Source of the DNA: Hirundichthys speculiger
Taxonomy: Eukaryota; Chordata; Actinopteri; Beloniformes; Exocoetidae
Length of the DNA: 64,000 nt
Assembly (NCBI GenBank): GCA_018398805.1
Contig: JAGFBZ010000853.1
Location: 374,501 to 438,500 of the forward strand
Direction of reading: 5' to 3'
Part shown: positions 49,255 through 61,900 of the stretch, in pieces
How the letters are laid out: each line of letters opens with the position of its first letter
Numbering within the stretch: the stretch's first letter is position 1
Notes under the pieces: generated by a model
What the model was told of the DNA's origin: nothing
The model's input: the letters and a program-made list of their open reading frames with translations, nothing else
The model's database searches: none
Translations under genes and position numbers: made by a program

Positions 49255-50109
49255 TTTATTAACACGTCTGTTACAATGTCAGTTGTCTCTAGGCGCTTTA
49301 CAGAGACCCAGAGCATTAATTAAAATTATAATACTAAATCCAAATCAAGGATAATGGCAGGTAAAAAAAAAAATATAAAAAAACTCCCACAGCGGGAGAA
49401 AAAAACCTTTAAGCCAAACAGTGGCAAGGAAAGTCCACTTTAAGAGGTAGAAACCTTGAGCAGGACCTGGATCATATGGGGGGACTTTTCTGTCCGAAGG
49501 CCAGCCGGGTAGAGAAAAAGAAATAAAAGAGAGCGGAGACAGGACAGAGAGAGGATGTAGGGCAGAGAGAGGAGAGCACACAAATGACTGAATGAAATGA
49601 CTACATAAACATAAACAGATGCAGGTAGCAGCACTGAGGTGAGATGGTCAGAGGACTAAGTCGCCGGTCACCACTCCAGGCGGCACCCCAAACACATCTA
49701 CACACACAGGTGGAGGTAAACCCCGGGATGGCCAGAGGATGGAACCACAAGTCAGCATGCAACCCAGGAAACTCTGGCCTGCAAATACACAGAGAAAAAA
49801 AAGGGGGCAAAACAGCACAACAAAACCACAGGAAAGCAAAGAATATGGAGCACAGTTACAGTAACAAGATGCTCCCAATTAATGATGAATGAGCTGGAGG
49901 AGGAGTAAGGGAGGAGGAAAGGGAAGGAAAGAGAGAAGAGCAGTGGAGACACCGCTGAGCAAATTATGTTGCGTCCCCCTGCAGCGTAGGCCTATAGCAG
50001 CATAGCTATGACGTAGCTGCAGATTAAGACGAGCCTACTCCAGTCTTAGCTACTACAATTATGGCTCTAACTATTAGCCCCTACACACTATTGTTTAGAC
50101 TAACTGTAG

Positions 50110-51730
50110 GCTTTACTAAACAGAAATGTTTTCAATTTAGTTTTAAAGATGGAGATGGTGTCAGCCTCCTTAAACCAAATTGGCAGCTGGTTCCATAATA
50201 AAGGTGCCTGGTAACAGAAGGCCCGTCCTCCAAATCTACTTTTAGCTATTCTAGGAACGACGAGTAATCCTGCACTCTGAGAGCGGAGAGCTCTATTAGT
50301 AGCATAACGTGCTATTAATTCTTATAAATAATGAGGAGCTAGGCCATTAAGGGGCCTTATATGTGAGAAGCAGAATTATAAACTCAATTCAAAATTTCAC
50401 GGGAAGACAATGGAGGGAGGCTAACACGGGAGAGACCTGCTTACAGATTCCTGTCAGCACCGTCGCTGCTGCATTCTGGATCAGTTGGAGGCTATTCAGC
50501 GAGCTTTTTGGACATCCTGCTAAATCCTGCATTACAATATTCCAGTCTAGAACTGACAAATGTGTGGATTAATTTTTCAGCATCACCCTGTCAGAGGATG
50601 CTCCTAATCTTGGCAATATTTTGGAGATGAAAAAAAGGCAGTCTCGCAAACCTGATTAATATGCTGCTTAAATGACATATCCTGATCAAAAATGACCCAA
50701 TAAACCCAGTTAATCCATTCCTCAGGTGTTTGGGACCAAAGACAATAACCTCTGTTTTATCGGAATTTAGAAGCAAAAAGTTAGAGGACATCCAGGACTT
50801 AATGTCATTAAGACACCCTTGAAGTGTAGCCAAGGGTTTTGCTTCCTCTGGTTTCATAGATAAGTACAGCTGCGTATCATCAGCATAGCAATGAAAGTTT
50901 ATGCTGCGGTTCTTGATAATTTTTCCCAAGGGTAGCATGTATAAAGTGAAAAGGATTGGTCCCAGCACTGAACCCTGTGGTATGCCACAGCATAGTCCAT
51001 GCAGAAGAAATGTAATTAACATAGATGAACTGGAACCTGTTGGATAAGTATGACTTAAACCAGCCTAATGCTGTCCCTTTAATTCCAACAGGGTGCTCTA
51101 ATCTCTGCAGCAAAAGGCTGTGATCAATGTTATCAAAAGCAGCACTGAGATCCAGCAAAACAAGTACAGATACTAATCCATTGTCTGAGGCCATGAGGTG
51201 GTCGTTGGTGACTCTAATCATTGCGTTTCTGTGCTGTGATGTGTTCTCAACCCTGACTGAAAAACTTCAAATAGGTCATTTCTATGCAGGTGTTTTCTTA
51301 TTCGGCTAGCAACTATTTTTTCCAGAATTTTAGAGATAAACGGAAGGTTGGATATTGGTCTATAGTTTGCCAAAATGCCCGGATCAAGAGATGGTTTCTT
51401 AAGCAAAGGTTTTTTAACTGCAACTTTAAAAACCTGTGGTACATATCCTGACTGTAAAGATAGGTTAATCTGATCCAAAATTGACATACCAATAAAGGAC
51501 ATGACATCTTTGAGCAGTCGAGTTGGGATGGGATCCAACAGACACATAGATGGTTTAGCTTTGCTGATAGTTGAGGTCAACTCAGAGACGCCCACAGAAG
51601 AACAGTTCAGAGTCAAATCAGAAACGGAAGAAATCAGCAAAGCTGCAGGGACGTCCACAGCCGCCAACAGTTGGGCCTGGCCGATCTCATCTCCAATTTT
51701 GATTATTTTCCCGCTAAAAAAGCTCATAAA
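50110..51730 (-). pseudogene. LINE reverse transcriptase domain, frameshifted
   Basis: Minus strand 51727-51218 reads LDPIPTRLLKDV, ANYRPISNLPFISKILEK and HSTETQ (RT motifs 0-2). The next frame has LVLLDLSAAFDNIDHSLLLQ (51160-51110, motif A with its catalytic Asp), then [13 protein letters not shown] (motif B, near 50980) and [11 protein letters not shown] (motif C, 50897-50861), so the YADD catalytic box is intact. [15 protein letters not shown] follows. Downstream, frames broken by stops still show a region equivalent to QLIQNAAATVLTG and LHCLPVKF. The enzyme would copy element RNA into DNA at a nicked target. Several frameshifts (near 51220, 50985 and 50600) prevent expression. Confidence 0.85.
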
Positions 51731-51959
51731 GTCTTCACTACTGAGAGTAGCAGGAATGCATGGACCAACAGAGTTGCGACTCTTTGTCAGTCTGGCTACA
51801 GTGCTGAACAGAAAACTTGGATTATATTTGTTCTCTTCTATTAATGATGAATAATAAGATGTTCTAGCTCTGCGTAGTGCTCTTTTGTAGACTATTAAAC
51901 TATATTTCTAGGCACGATGGGAGTCCACAGATTTAGAGGAGTACCACCTCCTTTCCATT

Positions 51960-52830
51960 TTTCATGCTTTCTGCTTCAGCATGCAAATATGAGAATTATA
52001 CCAGGGAAATGAGCTCCTATGGTTAGAGACCCTCTTCCTCAGAGGAGCAACAGCATCCAGGATTGAATGTAAAATATCGGCAGTATTGTTGAAGAGGTAA
52101 TCAATATCTGCCGGAATAAAATTCAGGTCATTGCCCTCAGCTATTCTATCATATTCCACCATAGGGAGATGAGAGAGAATGACCTCCTTAAAATTATTCA
52201 CAGCATCTTCAAGAAGGCATCTGCTGTAATGACACGTTTCATTTTCTGTTTTAACGCAACAAATGCTGAACTTGAATGTAATTAAATAGTGGTCCAAGAC
52301 AAGATAATTCAGCAGCGACACTAACAAGTGATGAGTTTCTATGCCGTAGGTGAGGACCAGATCCAGGATATGATTAAAGCAGTGAGTCAGGTTCTTTCAC
52401 TTTTTGGGAGACACCCAACTACTCTAAAAGAGATGTAAAGACTAATTTAAAGCTGTCTTTTTCCATGTGGATGTTAAAGTGACCCTCTATGACGACTTTG
52501 TCTAAGCTGAGCACTAAACCAGCTAAAAAATCTGAGACCTCAGACAGAAACTCCAGATAAGCATCAGCAGGTGGCCGGTACACCACTACCAACAAGACTG
52601 GCTTTTCTGATTTCCAGCTCGGGATGGTTAGACTAAGCATGAGGTTTTGATTTTACTTGTAGGCTGGAGTTATAGACGGCTGCTACTCCTCCACCTATAT
52701 GATAATTAATATAACCTGGTGGCGTAGCCTCATTTAAGCTCACATACTCTCCCTCTTGTAGCCATGTTTCTGATAAGCAGAAGGCATCGCAACGAGACAG
52801 TTTTTATATTTATCAGATTATTTTGGTTAA
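51960..52830 (-). pseudogene. LINE apurinic-type endonuclease domain, mutated
   Basis: On the minus strand near 52800-52740 the text FCLSETWLQEGEYV gives the endonuclease ETW motif. 52640-52419 reads LLVVVYRPPADAYLEFLSEV and then GHFNIHMEKD, where family members have GDFN, so the catalytic aspartate is replaced by histidine. Near 52327-52280 the text ILDLVLTYGIE is followed by LDHYLI, where SDH is expected. The domain belongs to the APE-like nuclease that nicks target DNA for priming. A frameshift near 52795 separates it from its start, and substitutions hit key residues, so it is inactive. Confidence 0.75.
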
Positions 52831-53039
52831 CGCCACTATCACATCGCGCTAAGTAGACTTTTAGAGGACGGGGAATCGACACCATTTCCGTGTTTTCGAT
52901 CGGCACCATGTTAACTTTAGCAGCTACATGGTTGATTTCTCTATTTTTAGTGGTCGGGGGTGGTCCTCGAGAAGCAGCAGAGAAGCATGTAGGACTGCAG
53001 CTCTGCATCCTGGCCTCCACCCTGAATTGTCAGGAGGAG

Positions 53040-53640
53040 CTTCATAGAAAATCAGCCAAATTCCTAGAAATAAGAGCTGCACCATCCCGGGTGGGATGAA
53101 TGCCGTCTCTTCTAATCAGACCAGGCTTTCCCCAAAAAGTCTGCCAATTGTCAATAAAGGCCACGTCATTTGCTGGACACCACCACAACAACCAGCGATG
53201 GAGCGATGACATGTGGCTAAACTAATCATCACTGGTCGAATTAGGAAGGGGACTAGAGAAAACTATGGAATCCGACATGCTCTTTACATAGTTACACACC
53301 GACTCAATATTAACTTTAGTGACCTCCGACTGGCGTAGCCGGATGTTATTAGGCATGTATGATAAATTTACTGTACTTACGGTTAGTCTTTGCCAGCAGC
53401 TTCAAATTTGCCTCGATGTCGCCCACTCTGGCTCCTGGCAACTATGGTTGCTGGAGTCTGCCTCACATATCATAAATAGAGTTGCCAATCAGCAGGATGG
53501 GTTTCTCAACGGGTGTGTCTGAGTGGAGAAAAATGGTGCGATACGTCAAGCGAGTGATGGTGATCCACGTGCCTTTGTTTTGGGCTACGCTTCCTTCGAA
53601 CCGGGGGGGGAAGGGGTTTAGGACCCAATCCCCTTCCATC
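53040..53640 (-). pseudogene. LINE ORF1 esterase-like (SGNH) domain remnant
   Basis: Minus-strand translation gives PILLIGNSIYDM (about 53502-53467), the block I position where SGNH esterases have GDS. Next come [19 protein letters not shown] and a damaged block III (expected GND; stop and PNN here). IRLRQSEVTKVNIESVCNYV and [20 protein letters not shown] follow, then [20 protein letters not shown] (about 53130-53070), whose DGIHPT retains the block V Asp and His. Esterase domains in ORF1 are known in CR1/L2-like LINEs; their exact role is unsettled. Loss of block III and of the block I aspartate, plus stops, makes this a pseudogene. Confidence 0.75.
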
Positions 53641-55866
53641 ACCCCAACCCAATTTATAATAGTCTCATTAATTTCAGATTAAATAAAACATGTAAAACTG
53701 GACATGTTGTCAAAACTTCCCATATAATTTTTAGGTTGGTGTGGCAGTTGGCTCAGATGTGCTCTTCAGTACTGATATCGTATCAATGTTTTGAGTTTGG
53801 GGGCTGAGGGAGCTATGGAGAAGAAAGAACAATGAGAGAATGGAAGGTGTTGTTGATCTTCTGCAAGGGAGTCTTCCTGCAACACAGATGAGGACTCATT
53901 ACTCACAGTTGAAAAACCCATCCAAGTCATTTCTGTACTCTCCATGGACTATCCCACCCACTCATCTCAGCCACAATCAACAGTCCACAAGTCGTTGAAA
54001 GACCGGGAGATAAGTACCTTTTGACAGTACACAAACAGTGTAAGATAGTTTGACTTCTCCCTCCCTCACACCTTATTTTTCTTTCTGCCTCATTAAAACA
54101 GCTTTAAGTAAAGGCATGTAAAACAAACATGCTTTGTCTGATATTAGTGGATGGGAAGGTCACTGTAAGCCCATTTGCATATCCATGAGCTTTGATCATG
54201 AGTGGAGAATTTCACACATCTCTCATGCATTTCTCCCCAGCCACTAAAAAACAAGTTAAAGGTCATCAGAGCTTTGCAGTCGTACCATTCCAGCCACCTC
54301 GGTTCACAAATGAGATCATGGAGATTCCCGAGACAGAAAGCCACGCATAGTCAAAGCTGAGATAAGGCAGTCTGAATGTTGGCTCCAGGCAAAGAAGCCC
54401 AGGTCCAACAAGAAACATGTGGACAACTGGCCGATGTAACTGCAGCTGATGTAAACTGGAAGCCCAGGCTTTTTTTTGCCTCAACCAGCTTGAGAATTTA
54501 TTTCTTGCTTGGGGGAATCCAGACAGCTGAGATGAGCTCGGGGTTGCTCCATACCACATAAAAAATAGGGAAGACAGCTCACTTCATTCAGAGATAGGGA
54601 GCAAAACAGGAGATTAACATCCTTATTTCAATACTCATTTCTGTTAATGGTGTGGTACTGGATGATGGAGAAACAAGGAATGCGGTATGATAACGAGAGG
54701 AAGAATGACAACACAAAATGTCAGGAATAAGGTGTAATGCAGGTACATTTCTCATTGCAGTGGTCATGCATCAGTACATATCAAGTTGCAAGAAATACAA
54801 GTGGAGACAGGGGAGGACAGAAATGATGTAGGGGTTTGTAATGCAGAACATATGGGAGTCAGAGATGTGGTCAAAGAGAAACTCTGCCTTTGGATCACTT
54901 GACCAGTTTTGGTGTGAGTGTGAAAAAAAATGCAGTTTTTTTTTTTTTACTTCCCATCGTCCCACATTCAATCCTGTGGCCTCTGGTGGCTAACAGCTTT
55001 TGCTTCGCCTGATGTAAACTCTTCCATATGTGAGAGGAGCGTGATTAAGAGCCGATTTTGGACACAACTGCATTTCTCTAGTACACAGCCTTCCAACAAA
55101 ACATCTGTGACGATTCATAATCCAAGTTTTCATTTTAAATGCAGTGATGTCCACATGGGATTGGATAGTTTCAAAGTGAGGAAATAGAAAGAAAGGGGTG
55201 CAGTAAAGGGGGGAATTTCTGGAATAAAAAGTGTCTTGTCGACAAAAGTAAAATATCTGAGGCTTGGCAAAGAAGGAGAGTTTGGGGTGGGGAAGTTTAT
55301 TGTGATATTCTGCCTTGGAGCTACAGCCCTCAGTCTTTACTCTGGAGCATCAAGTGTTCAGGAATGTGAGGCCCTGCCAGTTAAAGGGCTGCGAGGCCAG
55401 AGTTTCCACAGCGAAGACTGGGATTTTGCATTGATTTTAGTGGTTCTAGTGTAAAACATGGAATGCGCTGTCATCGTGGAGAGAGTTTCTTTGATGTTTT
55501 CTGATGCATATTTTGCCTGTTTAATCCCAAAACCGCATCGTGGGCATGAGACTGTGGGTGGCAGTTTGACGTGATGGAGGATGTTGGCAAAGGAGTATGG
55601 TGACTGACAGTCGATGACTACAACTGAAAGCTAGAGCTACTGGCACCTTTTTATAGCAGCTATTTAGGATTTTGGCCATACTACAACTTACAACACGTGT
55701 GCACATAAATATATTACATAATGTGAGTCAAGTTTTTCTCTCAATTCACTGCACTGATCAGGACATCATTGCATAAGATTTTAATGCCATGGAAAATAGA
55801 AAACAATAATTTTTCAACATGCAAGCTTAATATTGTTACCTTATTATCTCTTGGGAGGGTGTGACC

Positions 55867-55867
<1 letters not shown>
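53641..55867. other. Unique sequence, no gene recognised
   Basis: Follows the 5' side of the LINE, with a G-rich run at 53602-53609 near its boundary. The open frames near 54270-54560 lack recognised domains or splice support. Confidence 0.4.
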
Positions 55868-55919
<52 letters not shown>

Positions 55920-55920
55920 G

Positions 55921-55969
<49 letters not shown>

Positions 55970-55970
55970 T
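55868..55970 (+). repeat. (GATA)n microsatellite
   Basis: About 25 GATA units with a single interruption (gagagata) near 55918. The long Tyr/Leu/Ser/Ile frame on the minus strand is a product of the repeat. Confidence 0.95.
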
Positions 55971-57369
55971 AGATGGATGTCACCACCACCATCCACCACC
56001 TCTCCAGATTCTTTTTGTGGACCTGTTTTTCAAGTGACAAACACTCTTGGATATTGACAGAGTTTACTTTTAGATTTTGGGTATTGGCACAGCTGATGAT
56101 AAGCTGGAGGATAAGATAATTCCTATAGGCATTTAATGCTCATGGCAGAAATGTATATTTGTACAACACACACCATCTGAAGAAGCAAAATAATGCTTTC
56201 ATTTTTCCTCTCACCAAGTCCTTTTCAGCTGCAGTTCAGCTCTTTAGGAATATAGGACATTATATTTCTCTGTGCCGCCTCTTTGGATGTTTAACTATAT
56301 TCCAAATTATATTAGTCCTGTTCTAAAATCTTGGCATTTCCGTACAAGAATTTTCAGAAACAAAACCACATGGAATGTAAAGGACCCAAAATCTACAATT
56401 CATGCAGGAGCTTTCCTTTCTGCGTGATGGATTGTCCACTGTATCAGATATGAGTTACTCACTTGGCATCATATTTGTGGGTTATTGGAAGCAGACAACA
56501 TTAGTCAGAGGGAGAGTCAGCAATTGTTTGGGGATGTGATTCTGAAACACCTTAAGATGTATTTAGTATTTAGCCTTTGTTTTCAACTGGTATGAATACA
56601 ACAGGATTTCAAAAGTTTATCATGGATTAAAGTTGCCATTGAAATGCTTTTGAATCCATGATGGAATCTGAAGAGCTTAAGTCTTGAAAGTCAGAAATGC
56701 AGTGCATACGTGTCCGTAAGAAAGTGGCTGAGTTCTTGTAATTGTTTATTATTATTATTATCATTGTTGTTGTTGTTGTTTTTGTTATGCATTTGTGTAA
56801 TGTAGGTGCCTTCGCCCTTCTACCAAATTTAAATGGCCACCAGGAAGTGTTGCATGTTAAAGAGAACATGGTGAGATCCAGCCTTGTTGGTGAAACACAC
56901 CTTAAAAGAGCACATCTGTACATTTGAGGCTCAGGAGCATTTGAATCCCACCCTACATATCCCAGTAATGTTGCAAAAGAGCAACATGAAAGATACGCTA
57001 CACCAATCTGTAATGTTTTGGTTTTTTCATACTGATTCACAGCCAGAGCTGAACACATGCAGGAGGTTGTTCAGCAGTCTGCAGGGGTCACATGGAAAGA
57101 TATGTTGAAATTTTAGAATATACTGGAAGGTATTATAAAGAAACAAAAACGATCCGTTAAGTCACCAACAAGACTTGATAACAAAAATGTCATGCAAAAG
57201 AGCAATATCTCAAATCCATAACAAAACAAGTTTAGTACTGTATTATTACTGTATAAGACAGAAAGATACAGAAGATCATTCCTGCCAGCAGCCAGCAGCC
57301 TCCACAACAAGACATCATTTTAAAAATTTATGTCATTTATTTATTGTTGCAAAAAAAAAGCCCTTACTA
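55971..57369. other. Unique AT-rich sequence
   Basis: A (TTA)n/(TTG)n run lies at 56744-56785. No gene or repeat family recognised otherwise. Confidence 0.4.
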
Positions 57370-57428
57370 CAATGTTGAATTTCCCTTCTGGGATCAATAA
57401 AGTATTATTCATTTTCATTTCATTTCAT
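57370..57428 (+). mobile_element. LINE-type 3' terminus
   Basis: The phrase cccttctgggatcaataaag followed by a degenerate tail of cattttcatttcatttcatt is a common terminus of fish LINEs. No coding part precedes it. Confidence 0.5.
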
Positions 57429-57479
57429 TGTGATATAGAGAAGAACTGGCTAAACTGATGACAATGTGTCCCTTTAACT

Positions 57480-57905
57480 CATGTAAACAAGTTTATCAGA
57501 CCACATGTGGAATATCGTCCAGATTAGAAACATATTGTGTCTGAGTGATGCTGAAAAACTGTATTTAAAAAAAGAAAAACTTTAATTCCTTATTATCAAT
57601 GTGTCACTGTTACTCTGAAAAATGTAGTGCCGATCCAAAAAGCTGCAGAAGGCGTTCTGAAAGGAACTACCAAGAAAGATCATATTTTATGCCCTATTTG
57701 CTGCTTTTCATTGGCTCCTTGTGAAATCCAGAGTTGAAATGGAAATCCATCTACAAACATGCAAAGCCCTTAATGACCAAGCTGCATCGATTCTTAAGGA
57801 CCACTTATAACCACATCATTCCAACATAGCTCTTTTTTCTGACCGAGACAGAGCCTTCAGCTGTCAGGCTCCTCTCATGTGGAACCAAGTGTTCTCTTAA
57901 AGAGA
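57480..57905 (+). pseudogene. LINE RT C-terminal remnant
   Basis: Short translated blocks match the region after the RT palm in L2-like LINEs: VPIQKAAEGVLKGTTKKDHI (about 57633-57692; family pattern QNAAARVLT followed by EHI) and, further on, SDRDRAFSCQAPLMWNQVF (about 57837-57893; family pattern RAFS-APRLWN). Stops lie between the blocks. Neither the catalytic motifs nor the endonuclease is present, so this is only a fossil. Confidence 0.5.
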
Positions 57906-58742
57906 ATAATCAGGCCTCTGTAATATTGTAAGTTTTCAACAAACTGGACATTAGCAGAAAAAAGTTTGAATAGCCTTCTTTTTTTAAACTGGTTTAGTTT
58001 GCACACTTTGGTTATGGGTTAAACCATTGTTGGAAATGACTAGATTATACAAATCTTGTATTACTTCCTAAACCTTGTCTGAACGAACTGAAGCCATTAA
58101 CTCTTGAGAGCAGCTGCCTTGTTTTCTGATGATAAAAAATACAGAATGCCTGTAAAGGAGGTCAAAACTTTATAAAATGCCATGCAGGCAACATTTGCTG
58201 TGTCTGCACCACAAAATTTATAGCTAGAAATTTGCAAATTAACCTTAAAATAAGCCTGACATGTTTTTGAAAAATATTTTAGGACTAATGAAGTTAAGAC
58301 ATAACTTTTTGGCTCACAAAGAGCAAAAGAAAAAAAAAAACGAATTTAATGAAAATGTTTATGCTCTGAACTAAGCTACGGATAGATAAGAGCATGTTTT
58401 GTCCTTAGTTTTTTTTTTGTTTTTTCTTTATTTTAAGAAAATATATATTAAAAAATTGTGTAACATTTGACTCAATCCCTTTGGGAAATCAAGTCGCCCT
58501 TTAACTAACCTAGGCATTCACCGTTTCAACACTTTTCACCTGTAATTTCACAAGTTTAGCATGTTACCATAGCTAGTGTTAAAAGAGACATATAATGCTA
58601 TTTTCTCAAAAGTTGGCAATATCCTGAAGTCTTGATAAAATCTCTGTGACATGCCTTTCTCAAAAAAAAAGAGACCTTAAATAAAGTGGCAGGGTTAAGT
58701 TTATGTTTCAGTTTTTGAGTTCATCATCCAGCCAACATTTGT
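57906..58742. other. Unique AT-rich sequence
   Basis: No gene, RNA or repeat recognised apart from A- and T-runs near 58330 and 58410. Confidence 0.4.
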
Positions 58743-58782
58743 ATGTGGGGCCCTTCTGAGGCTGAAGAATGGGGCCCCACAT
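58743..58782. other. Strong GC-rich hairpin
   Basis: atgtggggccc (58743-58753) pairs with gggccccacat (58772-58782). After a 2-nt bulge, ttct (58754-58757) pairs with agaa (58766-58769) around the 8-nt loop gaggctga. It stands out in AT-rich surroundings. No RNA family recognised. Confidence 0.7.
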
Positions 58783-58894
58783 GGGGTTGTCTGCTACTTC
58801 CACTGTATTAAGAATATATATATATTTTATTTTACATTTATTCTTTCGTTCAACAACAACAACAAAAAAAAAAAAGAATATATTTTAACTTCAT

Positions 58895-58980
58895 CAGTCC
58901 TAAGAGTCAAATCACTGACCTTCGGCCAGGAAGATGACTCCTCTACCTGCGGAGCCACAGCCGCCTCAGTGGTGAACGGT
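58895..58980 (-). mobile_element. tRNA-derived SINE head
   Basis: The minus strand reads ggcggctgtggctccgcagg tagaggag, with an A-box-like tggctccgcagg, then a decayed B-box region ggtcagtgatttgactc. The order and spacing are those of another teleost tRNA SINE type (ggctgtggctcagcaggtagag followed by ggttcgatccc). The body is short and AT-rich, and the other end is not clear. Confidence 0.55.
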
Positions 58981-61900
58981 TATATAGGAATCAGCACTGT
59001 ATTTTGTCATTTTAAATCAATAGTTCAATATTTTTAAATTGAAAGTATCTAGATAGATACGTCTTCTTCTGCTGGTAAATAAATTTTAATTACATTTTAT
59101 TGATATAAGCCTATCCCTAGACCTTCTCCTTCTGTTGTGTCCAAAATTAAAAAGTATTGAAATACTGTATATATCAACAGATACCAGTGACCCTGCTTCA
59201 CTTCATGGCCAATATGCCAAACAACTGAAATCAAATCAGGGACACTGTCAAAGAAAGAGTAAGAAAGAGTCACATGAAAATGCAAAAAGAAAGGTCACAT
59301 TTCACACTATCATTCATCATTTCTACAGACTTTAGGTTTTGCACATTTTAGCAGCGTGGTGGTGGGCGAGGGGTGCCAGTGTGTGACTGAGTAATGGCAA
59401 CGTGTGCATATTTAAGATAAAGTGATCTGGTGAAAGAGGAGCCTTGCAGTGGCCCCCATTATCCATCTGCTGATGTCACCTGTGTGCATGTGTGTGTTAG
59501 TGTGTTGAAGTGTTGAAACTTAGTCTACTGAGGCTGCACTCGGGCCTTTGGGGTGTAAGGAGGGAGGATATGGGTTGTCAGTTAGAAGGATGATGTCTCT
59601 CAGCTCTTATTGGCTGAGGCCCATTTGTGTGAGAGTGTGCATACTTGCACGCATGCACCACAAGTATGAAAGAACTGTAATACAAAGAACTTATCCAAGA
59701 AAGGCTCCACCCATGTCGAGGGGAATCTAAAATCTCTCAGATCATTGCAGCAGGAGAGCTGAGGAGAAAAAGAAAAATAGTGAAGGAGACATTTGGTTTC
59801 CAACGTGCCAGAGGTATCATTCCTTTTCCATTTAAGTTGATGAAACCTATTTGGCTGGATTAGTTTCACACTTTCAATAAAATCCCAAGGTGAAAGGAGC
59901 CTCCAATCAGGATTAGTGAAATGCAAAAAGCCAGGTGATGAAAAGGAAGAAAAGCCCTAAGTGTTCTGGCTTCGCCCGCTTCCACATTGATATCCTGCTT
60001 GTTTCTGCACACTAACAGAGGCGTGGCCACATGCTGGGGAGCAACAGATGTGTGGCGTAATGTGAGTAAGTGTATCTGCAGTGAAAGGCAGCCAAGTTGC
60101 CAGTCTGAATGAGAAGGAAGGATAATGATGGGACTTGCCAAATTTAGAGGGGATAATAAATCTAGAAAGCAAAACCTCTTGTAATGAGTTTTTGTTCAGG
60201 GTGTTTGTGTGCGAGAGGATGTGTGAATGGGTGTATGTGTGAGCTTTTTCGTGTTTACACCTTTGGGCTGTGTCATCTTTGCTCCTAATTACCTGCAGCA
60301 TAAATCAAGAGCGGCTATGTTGCCAAGGCAGTCAGTGGTAGGACTGTTGATGCTACTGGGGGAGCGCCTGAGCTATTTCATTAACCTTTTAAAGGACTCT
60401 GTATTTATTTCAATATCAGCACTATGAATATAAATGTGTTATTCTGTAAAGGGTCATGACCAGGTAATATAAAGTCTGAGGACCTAGCTGAGGCACCCCC
60501 CCCCCCAACACCCACCACACACATGTGCACAACAACACACCATTTCTCTTCCCTTTTCTCTCTTTTTTTCCCTTTTTATCTTTTTCATTCTCTACCAGCT
60601 TTTGGCTGTGTGGCTTTATGGAATTATGAATGTTCGACTGGATTTTAGTCCTGCTCTTTCGTCCAGACTAAATTAAGCTCTTATATGGACACTCATGAAA
60701 TTCTGTAAAACCACTTATGGTACCCAGAGGATGAGTTTAGTTGACTCTAGTATCCCCCTATGCATTTTTTACATGACTTCAAACCACACTGAACACCACA
60801 TTCTGATAAAACATAAAAATGAAACAACCAATTACTCTTCTTAGGCTGGTTAGTTATTTTATCTCGAGAATACATTGTGTAAGGGCCATTAGTGATCTCT
60901 CAAGTCTTTACTGTCCAAAAAAAGTCTCTCACAGTAGATCTGCTGGTGAGACCTGTTAGTTTCCAGGTTTAGGTCAAATGCTGATTAAATGGAGTGTTTA
61001 CTGTTCTGGCTCCTCTGGTTTGACGAGTCCTCCAGATAGTATACAATCATTAATTCTACTTTCAAATCCTACAATCAAACTGAATTTGCAAAGTTTCCCT
61101 TTTGTTTGACAGCTTGCTTTATTTGATAACATAATCAAGCTTACAAGTCTGTCTTACTGATTTTACTCGTTTCACCTTTTCGTTGATCTCTTTCTTCTTT
61201 TGTTTAATGAACTGATTGTAATTAACTGATCTTCATAGGTATGTGTTTCAGCATACCTATGTTAGTTCCCAATTTTTATTTTTCATTTCTATTTTTTTTA
61301 CAGGTTCATTCCTAGTGATGGAGACTTGTATCAGTGATTTAGGCACCATAAAACTACCCCAGACCTCCATTTGCAGAATTGCACTTAAAGAATTGCTGGC
61401 ACCTAACCATCATCATACCAGTGTGTTTTAGGGCGCTGTTTGTTTTGAGGATGAGGTATTTTAATTTTGGGGGCTTTTCCATTTCTTCCAGACTATTAAA
61501 AAAAAAAAGGTGTTGTCTCCCAAAGCGGACACTACTCCTGAACTGAAGTTGCAGCAGCGGCTCATTATTATGTGATACAGTACATTAGAAGAAACACTGG
61601 CCTAGTTTGGTGAAATCTAGTTTGGTGTACATTCAATAAGTAAACCAGTAGCCATCTCACACTTTTCCCTTTTTTAACCAATTAAGTTAGTAATCTGTGA
61701 AAAGGCAGCTTTAAAGGACCTAATAGAGAGTATTTCAGACAGACTGGTTCAGGGAATGAGAAGACTAATGTGCACATAATTTTTACATTACAGTATGTAA
61801 AAGTCCAGAAAACAAAATGACTAATTTATATATAAGCATGATGAGGAATCTTTAGGTTCCCTCTGAAATATGCACGTATAACTAGTAAAAATCTTGTGAA

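Larger units (their letters stand above)
49255..53640 (-). mobile_element. Nearly full-length decayed L2/CR1-like LINE
   Basis: On the minus strand the order is ORF1 with an esterase-like domain (53640-53040), endonuclease (52830-51960), reverse transcriptase (51730-50600), an RT C-terminal region (50600-50110) and a 3' UTR ending in ctctgtaaagcgcctagaga caactgac and an ataaaat tail (49330-49255). The layout and motifs are those of L2/CR1-group non-LTR retrotransposons. The N-terminal part of ORF1 is missing or not recognisable. Stops and frameshifts occur in every domain, so it is not autonomous. It covers about 4.4 kb and is the largest element in the window. No target duplication was found. 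Confidence 0.85.

Noticed and set aside
55741..56040. 99-codon minus-strand frame with Ser-Ile-Tyr-Leu repeats
   Set aside because: It is the translation of the GATA array.
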